DNA of 64,000 nucleotides. It comes from Saccopteryx bilineata. Lineage: Eukaryota > Chordata > Mammalia > Chiroptera > Emballonuridae. Each line of letters opens with the position of its first letter. Positions within the stretch are counted from its first letter, which is position 1. The notes below the pieces were generated by a model. That model did no database searches, was not told the origin of the DNA, and saw only the letters and a program-made list of their open reading frames with translations. Location: positions 134,904,266 to 134,968,265 of the forward strand of contig NC_089491.1 of NCBI RefSeq assembly GCF_036850765.1. The letters run 5' to 3'. Both the position numbers and the translations under genes were made by a program. This document shows, one piece after another, positions 30,529-44,800 of this stretch.

Positions 30529-33500
30529 GTGAGTAGGGTTTGAGGGTCCCTGAAAGTTATCCCCTTCTATTCTGTGGAAAAGGCCAGTTTCTGCTCTGCC
30601 CCAGACCTTGCACTTTCTGTGGAGTGGAGTGGAGTTGAGCTAGGTAGGAGCATAGTATGTTATGTCTACAGGGAGAGCAGGGGCCCAACTTGAGCCCCAG
30701 TTGGAGGCCCCCCTAAATGAGGAGATGCCACTGCTGCCCCCACCTGAGGAGTCGCCCCTGTCCCCACCACCTGAGGAATCCCCCACATCCCCGCCGCCTG
30801 AGGCATCGCGTCTGTCCCCACCGCCTGAGGAATCACCCCTCTCTCCAACGCCTGAGGAGTCTCCTCTGTCTCCTCCGCCTGAATCATCACCTTTTTCTCC
30901 ACTGGAGGAGTCACCCTTTTCTCCACCAGAGGAGTCACCTCCATCACCTCCACTTGAGACACCCCTGTGCCCACCATTTGAGGAGTCTCCCCTATCCCCC
31001 CCACCCGAGGAATTGCCCACTTCCCCACCACCTGAAGCATCTCGCCTGTCTCCTCCACCTGAAGAGTCACCTATGTCCCCCCCGCCTGAAGAGTCACCCA
31101 TGTCTCCACCACCTGAGGCATCACGTCTGTTCCCTCCATTTGAAGAGTCACCTCTGTCCCCTCCCCCAGAGGAGTCTCCCCTCTCCCCACCACCTGAGGC
31201 ATCACGCCTTTCCCCACCTCCTGAGGACTCACCCATGTCCCCACCACCTGAGGACTCACCTATGTCCCCTCCACCAGAGGTATCACGCCTATCTCCCCTG
31301 CCTGAGGTGTCGCGTCTGTCCCCACCGCCAGAGGAATCTCCCCTGTCCCCACCACCTGAGGAGTCCCCCACATCCCCCCCTCCTGAGGCTTCACGCCCAT
31401 TCCCACCGCCTGAGGATTCACCCACATCCCCACCACCTGAAGACTCACCTGCTTCCCCGCCACCGGAGGATTTACTCGAGTCCCTACCGCTGGAGAAGTC
31501 ACCCCTGTTGCCACTGCCTGAGGAGCCGCACCTGTCCCCCACGCCTGAGGAGTTGCACCTGTCCCCTGCGCCTGAGGAGCCGTGTTTGTCCCCTGTGCCT
31601 CAGGAGCCATGCCTTTCCCCTGCGCCTGAGAAGCCGAGTCTATCCCCACGGCCCGAGGAGCCGCTCTTGTCTCCTCGACCTGAGGAGCTGTGCCTATCCC
31701 CTGCATCCAAGGAACTGTTTCTTTCCCCCCGGCCTGAGGAGCTGTATCTATCCCCTGCACCTGAGGAGCCGCACCCATCCCCCCCACCAGAGGAGCCACG
31801 CCTGTCCCCCAAGCCTGAGGAACCATGCCTGTCCCCCATGCCTGAGGAGCCACAGCCATCTTCCATGCCTGAGGAGCTGTGCCTGTCCCCCCGGCCTGAG
31901 GAGCTACGCCTGGCCTCCATGCCTGAGGAGCCGCAGTTGTCCTCCCAGCCTGAGGAACTACATCTGTCCCCCCAGCCTGAAGAACCACACCTGTCCCCTC
32001 GACCTGAAGAGCCCCTTGAGGAGCCAGACCTATGCTCTGCACCTGAGGAATTGCCCTCATTCCTCCCACCTGGAGAACCACCTTTATCCTCCTTACATGG
32101 AGGGCCGGCCCTGTCTGAGCCTGGGGAACCACCTCTGTCCCCTCTGCCTGAGGAGCTGCCGTTGTCCCTGTCAGGGGAGCCATCCTTGTCGCCTCAGCTG
32201 ATGCCACCAGGTAAAGGGATATTAGTACTCCCTTACTCTGCGACAGTCTTAAGTTTTCATGGTACACCTAACCTTCCTTTTTCTCTTTCCTTCCAGATCC
32301 TCTTCCTCCTCCGCTCTCACCCATTATCACAGCTGTAGCTCCACCGGCCCTCTCTCCTTTGGGGGAGTTAGAGTACCCCTTTGGTGCCAAAGGGGACAGT
32401 GACCCTGATTCACCATTGGCTGCCCCCATTCTAGAGACACCCATCAGCCCTCCACCGGAAGCTAACTGTACGGACCCTGAGCCTGTACCTCCTATGATCC
32501 TTCCTCCATCTCCAGGCTCCCCTATGGGGTTGGCCTCTCCCATCCTGATGGAGCCCCTTCCCCCTCGGTGTTCTCCAGTCCTCCAGCATTCCCTGCCTCC
32601 CCAGAACTCCCCTTCCCAGTGCACTCCTCCTGCTCTGCCACTGTCCCTTCCTTCTCCACTGAGTCCCATGGAGAAGACTGTAGAGGTCTCAGATGAGGCT
32701 GAGCTGCCTCAGATGGAGACTGAGAAAGTCCCTGAACCTGAGTGCCCAGCCCTGGAGCCCAGCCCTACTAGTCCTCTCCCTTTTTCCGTGGGGAACCTTT
32801 CCTGCCCTGCCCCAAGCCCTGCCCCAAGCCCTGCCCCAGCCCTTGATGACTTCTCTGGCCTGGGTGAAGACACAGCCCCTCTGGATGGGACTGACACTCC
32901 TGATTCCCAGCCAGAGGCTGGACAGACTCCTGGCAGTTTGGCTAGTGAACTGAAGGGTTCCCCTGTGCTCCTGGACCCCGAGGAGCTGGCCCCTGTGACC
33001 CCTGTGGAGGTCTATGGCCCAGAATGCAAGCAGACAGGGCAGGGCTCACCCTGTGAAGAGCAAGAGGAGCCACGTGCACCAGTGGCTCCTACCCCACCTG
33101 CTCTCATCAAATCCGACATTGTTAATGAGATCTCCAATCTGAGCCAGGGCGATGCCAGTGCCAGTTTCCCTGGCTCAGAGCCCCTGTTGGGCTCTCCTGA
33201 CCCCGAGGGGGGCGGCTCCTTGTCTATGGAGTTGGGTGTATCTACAGACGTTAGTCCAGCCCGAGATGAAGGCTCCCTTCGGCTCTGTACTGACTCTCTG
33301 CCAGAGACTGATGACTCGCTATTGTGTGATACTGGGACATCTGTTGGTGGAGGCAAAGCTGAGGGGGACAAAGGGAGGCGACGCAGCTCCCCAGCTCGTT
33401 CCCGCATCAAACAGGTGAGGGGCTATCTATCACTGCATGTGGTCAACTTCATGCTAATGTCACAAGTACAGTCCTGAGTCACCAGTACCTTCCTACCTGG

Positions 33501-35784
33501 CTTATTAAATTCTAGACTCAGAGGTCCTTTAGCTCATCCTCTATTTTTTATATTAAGGAGAATACTGATTCATAGAGTACAGGTGACTTGCCAGCTTCAT
33601 AGTTACTCAGTAATAGAACTGGGATTAGAAACTCAGGTCTTTTTTTTTTTTTTTTTTTTTTGAGACAGAGAGAGGGATAGATAGGGACAGACAGGAACGG
33701 TGAGAGATGAGAAGCATCAATCATTAGTTTTTCATTGCGACACCTTAGTTGTTCATTGATTGCTTTCTCATATGTGCCTTGACCGCAGGCCTTCAGCAGA
33801 CTGAGTAACCCCTTGCTCAAGCCAGTGACCTTGGGCCCAAACTGGTGAGCTTTGCTCAAAGCAGATGAGCCCACACTCAAGCTGGCAACCTCCGGGTCTC
33901 GAACCTGGGTCCTCCACATCCCAGTCTGACGCTCTATCCATTGCGCCACCACCTGGTCAGGCAGAAACTCAGGTCTTTAATGCCAGTAGTTTTTGTCATT
34001 ACACCACTTGGCCACTTTTTTTTGAGAGAAGCACTTTCTACTTATTGCTATCTGAGAGCTAGATTTCCCCTGCCCTGCTTGGGACTCCTGGTCTTTATTA
34101 TCTGTCATGCTCTGTCCATTAGTATCTTCTCTTCCCTCCATACCTGGACCCAACATACTGACCCTCAACTTGTCCCTATAATCATCCACTTCTCTCACTC
34201 AGGGTCGTAGCAGTAGTTTCCCAGGAAGACGCCGGCCACGTGGAGGAGCACATGGAGGACGTGGGAGAGGACGTGCCCGGCTAAAATCAACCACTTCTTC
34301 CATTGAGACTCTGGTAGTAAGGAGAGGCTTCCCATCCCCCAAACATACTTCAGCTGACCCCTTCAAGATTAAACACTCTTTAATCCTGTCAGTCCCCTGC
34401 ATGCTCACCTACCTGCCTGCTTGCCTAGGGCCTGTGTCTGGCTCTATCTGCTCCTTCTGTTTGCTTGGCCCTCAGGCTTCTCTGAAATCTCTGCTGTCGG
34501 GCTGAGGCCTAGTTTGGAAGCTGGGGTGTTCTGCTTCTTAGTCTGGCTCCTGGCCTTCGTTTAGCCAAGGGTTTATACCTCCTTCCCCCAATGCCAAAGA
34601 AGAAAGCAGTTTAGTTGGGGCAAGTTTAGCTGCCTCACTTTCCACAACTCTCTGCCTATAAGGTTGCTGATATCGATAGCTCTCCCAGCAAGGAGGAAGA
34701 AGACGATGATGACGACACCATGCAAAATACTGTGGTTCTCTTCTCCAATACAGACAAATTTGTCCTAATGCAGGTACCATATGTGACTGTTGTAGTCCCA
34801 TCCTTAGTAGTGAGAGACCTGGCAGACTGACATTGGGTGTATGTGTTTAGGTGGAAGAGCAGATGCAGAAAACCAAGGACCTACTTTTCTACCGTGCTAA
34901 TTAGAAAACAGTAAATCAGAATCACATTGTTTATTTATCTACCCATCAAATTTCTCTTGAGTGTCTCATCTGAGCTTGGCACTGAGCATGAGCTAGAAAT
35001 ATAGCAGTGAAAAGGCAGAAATGATTTCTGCCTATGTAGGAAGCTTGTGTATGTTCTCACCTGAATAACCTCAAAGCTGTAGAATACTGGCACATATGTT
35101 CCTCTCTCAGCCTGACCACTCTTTACTCACCTCTTCCTTTCATTTCTCCTTACCTTTACCCATGTCAGGCTATTTCAGTTCAAATTACCTGATCAGATGC
35201 ACAAGGCATGCTAAGAGGAGCAGGGTCCCAGGATGGCTCACCGTGTCCTGATACCAGGGGATAGGCTTTTAGTTCTTTGACTCTTTCCTGCAGATTAGAG
35301 TTATAGTCAGTTGCCAGGACTACATGGGATGAGGAGACCTAGTTGGACATTCTTTGTGTTTCCCTAGGACATGTGTGTGGTATGTGGCAGCTTTGGCCGG
35401 GGGGCAGAGGGCCACCTCCTTGCCTGTTCCCAGTGCTCGCAGTGCTACCACCCGTATTGTGTCAACAGCAAGGTAAGTTCAGGGCCCAGGAGGCCTGGAG
35501 TGATGAATGGGGTCACTTATTTCTTATTCTAGGCCCTCACAATACTTAAAGTGGCCATTGGTCATGGAAGTCATTTATCAGTTACCAGTGATTATCAGAC
35601 TCATCTTGGGGAATAACACTTTGGAAATGGTGGTGGTCTTTATAGGTTCTTGGTGGTAGACCATGACTTGCTGGTATAATTCAGTCCATCATAGAAGCTC
35701 CGAAAACTTTACTAGTAGAAAACATGATGTAGTCTGGAGGTAAAATGTAAAATGAAAATCCTAGCAAATGTCCCCAAGAGAAAG

Positions 35785-35839
<55 letters not shown>

Positions 35840-38800
35840 TTTTTGGTATTTTTCTGAAGCTGGAAATGGGGAGGCAGTCAGACTCCCGCATGTGTCCGAC
35901 CGGGATCCACCCGGCACGCCCACCAGGGGGCGATGCTCTGCCCATCTGGGGCGTCGCTCTGCTGCAACCAGAGCCATTCTAGCACCTAAGGCAGAGGCCA
36001 CAGAGCCATCCTCAGCGCCCAGGCCAACTTTGCTCCAGTGGAGCCTTGGCTGCAGGAGGGGAAGAGAGAGACAGAGAGGAAGGAGAGGGGGAGGGGTGGA
36101 GAAGCAGGTGGGCGCTTCTCCTGTGTGCCCTGGGCGGGAATCGAACCCGGGACTTCTGCACGCCAGGCCAATGCTCTACCACTGAGCAAACCGGCCAGGG
36201 CCGAGAAAGCAATATTTTTTATTTATTTATTTTTTTGTATTTTTCTGAAGCTGGAAATGGGGAGAGACAGACAGACTCCCGCATGCGCCCGACCGGGATC
36301 CACCCGGAACGCCCACCAGGGGTGGACGCTCTGCCCCTCCGGGGCGTTGCTCTGCCGAGACCAGAGCCACTCTAGCGCCTGGGGCAGAGGCCAAGAAGCC
36401 ATCCCCAGCGCCCAGGCCATCTTTGCTCCAATGGAGCCTTGGCTGCGGGAGGGGAAGAGAGAGACAGAGAGGAAGGAGGGGGTGGGGTGGAGAAGCAAAT
36501 GGGCGCTTCTCCTATGTGCCCTGGCCGGGAATCGAACCCGGGTCCCCCGCACGCCAGGCCGACACTCTACCGCTGAGCCAACCGGCCAGGGCCGAGAAAG
36601 CAATATTTTTGACCCAACTACAATCACTTGGTTTTGGTGTTTTCGTTCATGTTAATTTAGAACTTGCCCATTGCTAACATTCCCTAAATTGCAGTAGTAG
36701 TTGTTTTACTATATGTGTATTATTTATTCAAGAAAAATAATGTGATTGTATTCATGTCCTAGGGCTACAGTAGCAAATTACCATCAACTTGGTGACTTAA
36801 AACAACAGAAACTAATTCTCTCACTATTCTTTAAGGCCAGATATCTGAACCCAAAGTTTTAGCTGGACCATGCTCCAAAGTCTCTAGGGAAGAATTCTTT
36901 CTTGCTTTCCAGCTTCTGGTGGCTCCTGGCTTTAGTTGGCTTGTGGCCATATAACTCCAATCTCTTCCAGTGTCTTCACATGGCCTTCTTCCTTCTGTTG
37001 CAGTAGCAGGTTTTAAATGTTCAATAAAAATTTGGGGAAATACAACCTAGTTCTATCCACAGTCTTGTTGGGGACTTGAGTAGTAAAAGATTGTCATTTC
37101 ACTCTGTAATGAGGCAGTGGCCAGGTGAGGCTATTCTCTGAAAGTAGAGATCCCTGAGAGCCTAAGTTGAGAGTTGCTACAGAGTGGGGCAAAAGTAGGT
37201 TTACAGTTGTTTGTATAGAAAATAATACAATATAATAAATAATACAAGAATAAACTTTTGCATACTCACAACTGTAAATTTAGTTTGTTCCACCCTGTAT
37301 TTTTGGTGTAAGAGTGCTCTGCATAGCCTCTCTGTGCTCAAATGGAGGTCTGACCTGGGCACTGAGGTTCTCCAGCCATACCCATATAAGGCTCACCCTC
37401 CCCTAAGAAGTCTGCCCTCCCCCCGCGTCACACTCTGAGGAATTGCCATCTTCTGCACCAGATCACCAAGGTGATGCTGTTAAAGGGCTGGCGTTGTGTG
37501 GAGTGCATCGTGTGTGAGGTATGCGGCCAGGCCTCCGACCCCTCACGCCTGCTGCTCTGTGATGACTGTGACATTAGCTACCACACGTACTGCCTGGATC
37601 CCCCACTGCTCACCGTACCCAAGGGCGGCTGGAAATGCAAGTGGTAAGGAGACCCAGGATCTTCAGAGGGACTAGGCCAGGGATGTCAGAGCAGCTGTGA
37701 TGTTGACTGTATGACAGAGGCAGGGTTTAGAAGGCCAGGCTGGTTGCATGGTTCGTAGTGAAAGTACCTCTGGGTGCCTTGGGTAGGTTAGGTGTGCTGA
37801 GGGTCTGTCTTTCTCCTCCTACCAGGTGTGTGTCTTGTATGCAGTGTGGGGCTGCCTCCCCTGGTTTCCACTGTGAATGGCAGAATAGTTACACACACTG
37901 CGGGCCCTGTGCCAGCCTGGTGACCTGCCCTATCTGTCATGCCCCATATGTGGAAGAGGATCTACTGATCCAGTGTCGCCATTGTGAACGGTGAGGGTAC
38001 CCCTTTTGCCTTGCTTGGCTCCCTCTTCCCTGTTCTCAGCCTTGCGTAGTCTGGGTTTATCTCTTCATGTCTCCTTTCTCTCAGGTGGATGCATGCTGGC
38101 TGTGAGAGCCTCTTCACAGAGGATGATGTAGAACAAGCAGCTGATGAGGGCTTTGACTGTGTCTCCTGCCAGCCTTATGTGATAAAGCCTACTGGTGAGT
38201 ACCAGATGTTGGGGAAAGGGAGGAGAAGTCAGGGCTGGGATACCTTGCTTTGGGACAGGACCACAAACTGCCTTGGTTTGTCCTCTCCACAGCTCCTGTT
38301 GCACCTCCAGAGTTGGTGCCTATGAAGGTGAAAGAGCCAGGTGAGTTAACAAGAATTTTAAATGCCAAAGCCAGAGGAGCATTTAGATATTGTCTAGTCC
38401 AGCTCCAACCCCCTAACTTTATCTCATTTTAAGAGGAGGAAACTAAGACACAGGGAGATCCAATACTTTGCTCAAGGTTGCCCAATAGTTTAATGGCAAA
38501 GTTATGACTACAACCAACACCTCTAGTTTCCCAGACTGAGTTCCATTCATTAGGAAACATGGCCTCTGTACTGCCAGTATGTCATCTCCAGAGAGCACAG
38601 GACACTGCTCTGTTTCCTCAGTGAAGGGGCTGGAGCCATCTCTTCCGTCATGATGCAGGCATTGCTCTTGGCATCTAGGGCACTTTATGCTGGTATTCTG
38701 CAAGCGAGGGCACTCCTAGCCCCAGACAGAGAATATATTTGGTGAACCTCGGGTTCATCAAGAGCAAAGTCAGCCTTCTGCAATAGCAGTCTCTGGGTTA

Positions 38801-41800
38801 TTGATGGAGAATTGGAACCTTAATTAGTGACCAGTGGTGGCCTATTCTTTTCACTTCTTTGGCCCTGGCTGAACTTTGTCTGATCTGTCTGTCTCTCACT
38901 GCTTTTGTCCCAGCTGGGGACTTAGGCTGAAACTTGGAGTTCTGGTTTCCCTTGAGTCACATGCTCTTCCCCTTTGTGTAGAGCCCCAGTACTTTCGCTT
39001 CGAGGGTGTGTGGCTGACAGAAACTGGCATGGCTGTGCTCCGTAACCTTACCATGTCGCCACTACACAAGCGGCGCCAGCGGCGAGGACGGCTTGGCCTC
39101 CCAGGCGAGTCTGGGCTGGAAGGTTCTGAGCCCTCAGAGGCCCTTGGCCCTGATGACAAGAAGGATGGGGACTTGGACACCGATGAGCTGCTCAAGGGTG
39201 AAGGTTAGACTGGGGAATCTCAGGGAGTAACAAAGTCATGGCTGTGTGACTGAGAGTTGGACGTTGGGTGGGAACAGCGTTGGCTTTCTCAGTCTCTCTC
39301 AATCCACTGTTGGTCTTGTCCAAATGGCTCTGTCAAGACATTCAGCTCTCTGTTCTTGGGTAGCAGGATGACACAGTTAAAAGGGCCCACTCCTCTGCTT
39401 TGCCTCCATCTCTGTCCTAATATGCAGGTGGTGTGGAGCACATGGAGTGCGAAATCAAACTGGAGGGCCCTGTCAGCCCTGATGTGGAGCCTGGCAAGGA
39501 GGAAACTGAGGATAGTAAAAAACGCAAACGCAAACCCTACCGGCCTGGTGAGGCCCTGGGTTGGGTAATGGGGTGGGAGGGGCATCTCACCCAATCCCCA
39601 GTGGCCTCTCAGCCTTGTCTCTGCCTCATAGGCATTGGTGGTTTCATGGTGCGACAGCGGAAATCCCACACACGTGTGAAAAAGGGACCTGCTGCTCAGG
39701 CGGAGGTGTTGAGTGGGGATGGGCAGCCCGACGAGGGTGAGACGGGTGAGGGCTCAGGCTGGGGTCTGGGAGAAGGTGGGGGTCATAGGACCTACCGGGC
39801 ACTGCCAGGGAGGCCTGGGGGAAGGGCTCACTCAAAATGCTGAGCAGGTGGTTGGCCCAGTTGGTGTTGGGAGAGAGTAGACAGAAAACATCCTCAGGGA
39901 GCAGCATGCTCAGTGTCCCCAGAGAAACCAACACCTCCCATTCTGTCCCTAGTGATGCCTGCTGACCTGCCTGCAGAGGGCTCTGTGGACCAGAGCTTAG
40001 CTGATGCGGATGAGAAAAAGAAGCAGCAGCGGCGAGGGCGCAAGAAGAGTAAACTAGAGGACATGTTTCCTGCTTACCTGCAGGTGGGCCTTAAGCTCCG
40101 AAGGGTGAGGGGGTGTCTGCCCTGCTGGACATGAAGAAGCCTATTTCTCCCTGCCTCTTCCTACAGGAGGCCTTCTTTGGGAAAGAGCTGCTGGACCTGA
40201 GCCGGAAGGCCCTTTTTGCAGTTGGGGTGGGCCGACCAAGCTTTGCACTAGGAACCCCAAAGGCCAAGGGGGATGGAGGCTCAGATAGGAAGGAGCTCCC
40301 TACCTCACAGAAAGGTCAGTCATTTAGGGGTGAGGTGATCTGAAGGGACCCAGCTTTTGTCTGTGCTTAGGAGCTCATAAGGGGAATGGGCTAGTCTCTG
40401 GGAATTGAGGGTAGGCCAGGGTCCTGCCCTGTTGAGTTGGGGACCCATTCTGGATGTTAGATGTAGGGCACCTCTGATTAGACTGGTGATTGTTACTTTT
40501 AGGAGATGATGGTGCAGAGGTTGCAGATGAAGAATCCCGTGGCCCTGAGGGCAAGGCTGATACACCAGGTGAGGGCTGCTGGGAAGACTGTCCTAGCTTG
40601 GTTTTTGCTTTTGTCAATCTGTTCTGCCCCTGAGCACCATCAGGGTAGGAGACTGCAAACTGCTCCATGCCTGCTGTGGTTCAGTTTGGTCAATGTGGTA
40701 CCTCCGTACTGGCCTTGGCTGATGGCTTTCTCCTGGCCATTGCAGGACCTGAGGATGGGGGCGTAAAGGCATCCCCAGTGCCCAGTGACCCCGAGAAACC
40801 AGGCACCCCGGGAGAAGGAATGCTTAGCTCTGACTTAGACAGGATTCCCACAGAAGGTGAGGCTGTGACTTGCACTCTTCCTATATAAGGATCTTTTGGG
40901 AGAAGGAGAAGGTCCTGTTTTGGTACTCTCATCTGTGCACTGGGAAGCACTGGCACCATCGCTGGCCATGGACAGTATATGTGCTGCCAAAGCGAGCACC
41001 TCCAGCTCTATTTGTAGCATGTGGTGTCCCCTCAACTGTCCAAGTCTGCCTCAGCAGCATCTTCCCAATCCCCCACAGAACTACCCAAGATGGAATCCAA
41101 GGACCTGCAGCAGCTCTTCAAGGATGTTTTGGGTTCCGAACGAGAGCAGCATCTGGGTTGTGGAACCCCAGACGGCAGCCGTACACCACTGCAGAGGCCC
41201 TTTCTTCAAGGTGATATGGGTGATTTGAAGACTGGTGGGCAGGTATGGCCAAGCTTGCCCCAAGGATGGGCCACTTGCTTCCTTTCTCTGATCCTGTGCC
41301 TCTTATAGGTGGACTCGCCTTGGGCAATCTCCCCTCCAGCAGCCCAATGGACTCCTACCCGGTCCTTTGCCAGTCCCCGTTCTTGGATTCTAGGTTGGTA
41401 TCTATGCTTAACATTTGTGAGCTGTCTCTGTTGTCCCTTCCCTCCAACTGGGCCCATGCCAAGGGAAGGAACCTTGGATTCCTGGGTGCTGCTGTAGCAA
41501 TACTTCTCTATGCCTTTCTACCTTCTTGTTGTGGCCCTTCTCTGTTGGGGGAGGGCATCAACCTGGGACATCTGGGCAGTTTGTCTGGGGTGGGGTATGG
41601 CATCCCTGCTCCCTATGACTCTCTGCCCCTGCGCCCCAGGGAGCGCGGGGGCTTCTTTAGCCCAGAACCTGGTGAACCAGACAGCCCCTGGACAGGCTCA
41701 GGGGGTACTACGCCTTCCACCCCCACCACCCCTACCACAGAGGGCGAGGGCGACGGGCTCTCCTATAACCAGCGGAGTCTTCAGCGCTGGGAGAAGGATG

Positions 41801-44800
41801 AAGAGTTGGGCCAACTCTCCACCATCTCACCTGTGCTCTATGCCAACATTAACTTTCCTAATCTCAAGCAAGATTATCCAGGTACCTGTGGGACAAGGGC
41901 AAGGGAAAAAGGGAGACAACAACCTGGTAACATGGTGGGTGCAGGGGTCACCTGCCAAATTTCCTAATGTAATCCCTCTGTCCTCCAGACTGGTCTAGCC
42001 GTTGCAAACAAATCATGAAGCTCTGGAGAAAAGTTCCAGCTGCTGACAAAGCCCCCTACCTGGTGAGACAGAAGGAGGCATGGGAACTGAGGAGGGTGCT
42101 TTGGGGGAAATTCACTTCAGTTCTTTCCTTCCCCTGCTCATAGAGCGACTGGGCCAAAAGGGATCACCTTTTGGGTAGAGTGTGTGACATGAGGGATGGG
42201 GGCTGGGCATGAGACTGAGCCCTAGCCCTCAGACTCAATCCTCTTACCCTTCAGCAAAAGGCCAAAGATAACCGGGCAGCTCACCGCATCAACAAGGTGC
42301 AAAAGGTGAGTGGGGGCCCCACCAGGCTGTGCCATTGAAGTCTTGTAGCAGGTGACCTCTGTGAGGGTAGTGGGATGTAGGGCCTGCCCACAGCAGCCTG
42401 ACTGCTCTGTGCCTGGTCTCCTCCCGTAGCAGGCTGAGAGCCAGATCAACAAGCAGACCAAGGTGGGCGACATGGCCCGTAAGACTGACCGACCGGCCCT
42501 ACATCTTCGCATTCCCCCCCAGCCAGGGGCACTGGGCAGTCCGCCCCCTGCTGCGGCCCCCACCATTTTCATTGGCAGCCCCACTACCCCCGCTGGCTTG
42601 TCTACCTCTGCGGACGGGTTCCTGAAGCCACCAGCGGGCATGGTGCCCGGCCCCGACTCGCCCGGTGAGCTCTTCCTCAAGCTCCCACCCCAGGTGCCCG
42701 CCCAAGTGCCTTCGCAGGACCCCTTTGGACTGGCCCCTGCCTACGCTCTGGAGCCCCGCTTCCCCACGGCACCGCCCGCCTATCCTCCCTATCCTAGTCC
42801 GACTGGGGCCCCTGTGCAGCCCCCAACGTTGGGTACCTCATCTCGTCCTGGGACTGGTCAGCCAGGGGAATTCCACACAACCCCACCTGGCACCCCCCGA
42901 CACCAGCCCTCCACACCTGACCCCTTCCTCAAACCTCGCTGCCCTTCACTGGACAATCTGGCTGTGCCTGAGAGCCCAGGGGTAGGGGGTGGCAAGGCTT
43001 CTGAGCCCCTGCTGTCACCCCCGCCTTTTGGGGAGTCTCGGAAAGCCTTGGAGGTGAAGAAGGAAGAGCTTGGGGCATCCTCTCCTAGCTATGGGCCCCC
43101 AAATTTGGGCTTTGTTGACTCACCCTCCTCAGGCCCCCATCTTGGAAGCCTGGAGTTAAAGGCACCTGATGTCTTCAAAGCCCCCCTGACCCCTCGGGCA
43201 TCTCAGGTAGAGCCTCAGAGCCCAGGCTTGGGCTTAAGGCCCCAGGAGCCATCCCCTGCCCAGGCTTTGGCCCCTTCTCCCCCCAGCCACTCTGATATCT
43301 TTCGCCCTGGCCCCTACTCTGACCCTTATGCTCAACCCCCATTGACCCCTCGGCCCCAACCACCCCCCCCTGAGAGCTGCTGTGCCCTACCCCCTCGTTC
43401 ACTGCCCTCTGACCCTTTCTCCCGAGTGCCAGCCAGTCCCCAGTCCCAGTCCAGCTCCCAGTCCCCATTGACACCCCGTCCTCTGTCTGCTGAGGCATTC
43501 TGCCCATCCCCTGTGACCCCTCGCTTCCAGTCCCCTGACCCTTATTCCCGCCCACCCTCTCGCCCTCAGTCCCGTGACCCATTTGCCCCACTGCATAAGC
43601 CACCCCGACCCCAGCCCCCTGAAGTTGCCTTTAAGTCTGGGCCTCCAGCCCATACTCCACTGGGGGCTGGAGGCTTTCCAGCAGCCCTGCCTTCGGGGCC
43701 AGCAGGTGAGCTCCATGCCAAGGTCCCAAGTGGGCAGCCCCCCAATTTCGCCCGGTCCCCTGGGACAGGTGCATTTGTGGGCACTCCCTCTCCCATGCGT
43801 TTCACTTTCCCTCAGGCGGTAGGGGAGCCTTCTTCCCTAAAGCCCCCTGTCCCTCAGCCTAGTCTCCCTCCACCTCATGGGATCAACAGCCATTTTGGGC
43901 CTGGCCCTACTTTGGGCAAGCCTCAAAGCACAAACTACTCAGTAGCCACAGGAAATTTCCACCCATCGGGCAGCCCCCTGGGACCCAGCAGCGGGTCCAC
44001 AGGAGAGGGCTATGGGCTGTCCCCACTACGCCCCCCGTCAGTCCTACCACCACCTGCATCCGATGGGTCCCTACCCTACCCACCTCATGGAGCCTCACAG
44101 CGGGCTGGCATCACCTCTCCAGTCGATAAGCGAGAAGACCCAGGGGCTGGAATGGCCGGCTCTTTGGCGGCACCTGATCTTCCAGGTGCCCAGGACCCAG
44201 GCATCTCCAGCCTCAGCCAGACAGAGCTGGAGAAGCAACGGCAGGTAAGTTGACATCGTGGAGGTGAGTTCCTCATGTCGCCACTGTCCCTGTGCCAGCC
44301 CTGTGATTGGAGTAGGACAGACTCACTTCTCTCTTCTCTGCGCAGCGCCAGCGACTGAGAGAGCTGCTGATTCGGCAACAGATCCAGCGCAGCACCCTGC
44401 GGCAGGAGAAGGAAACAGCTGCGGCCGCTGCAGGAACAGTGGGGCCCCCGGGAAGCTGGGGTGCTGAGCCCAGCAGCCCTGCCTTTGAGCAGCTGAGTCG
44501 AGGCCAGACTCCCTTCTCTGGGACCCAGGTAGGTAGGGTGGCAACGTGTGGTGGGCCCAGGATATTGAAGGTGGCCCCACCTTCATCTATTTCTGTCTGT
44601 TCTAGGATAAAAGCAGCCTGATGGGGCTGCCCCCAAGCAAGCTGGGTGGCCCCATTCTAGGGCCAGGGGCTTTCTCCAGTGATGACCGACTGTCCCGGCC
44701 ACCTCCACCAGCCACCCCTTCTTCTATGGATGTGAATAGCCGGTGAGGCTTTAGGGGGTTCCCTGGGGGTAACCCAAGGGCACAGACTTTACTACCTTTG

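Noticed and set aside
30640..32267. Long antisense and alternate-frame ORFs over KMT2D exon 11
   Set aside because: The repeat period is a multiple of three, so one stop-free unit gives a stop-free array in any frame. No start context, splice sites or protein similarity support them.
32211..32296. Retained-intron reading through the 86-bp intron between KMT2D exons 11 and 12
   Set aside because: The frame stays open past the exon 11 donor but ends shortly after entering exon 12 sequence in the wrong phase. Both splice sites are canonical, and splicing restores the conserved protein.
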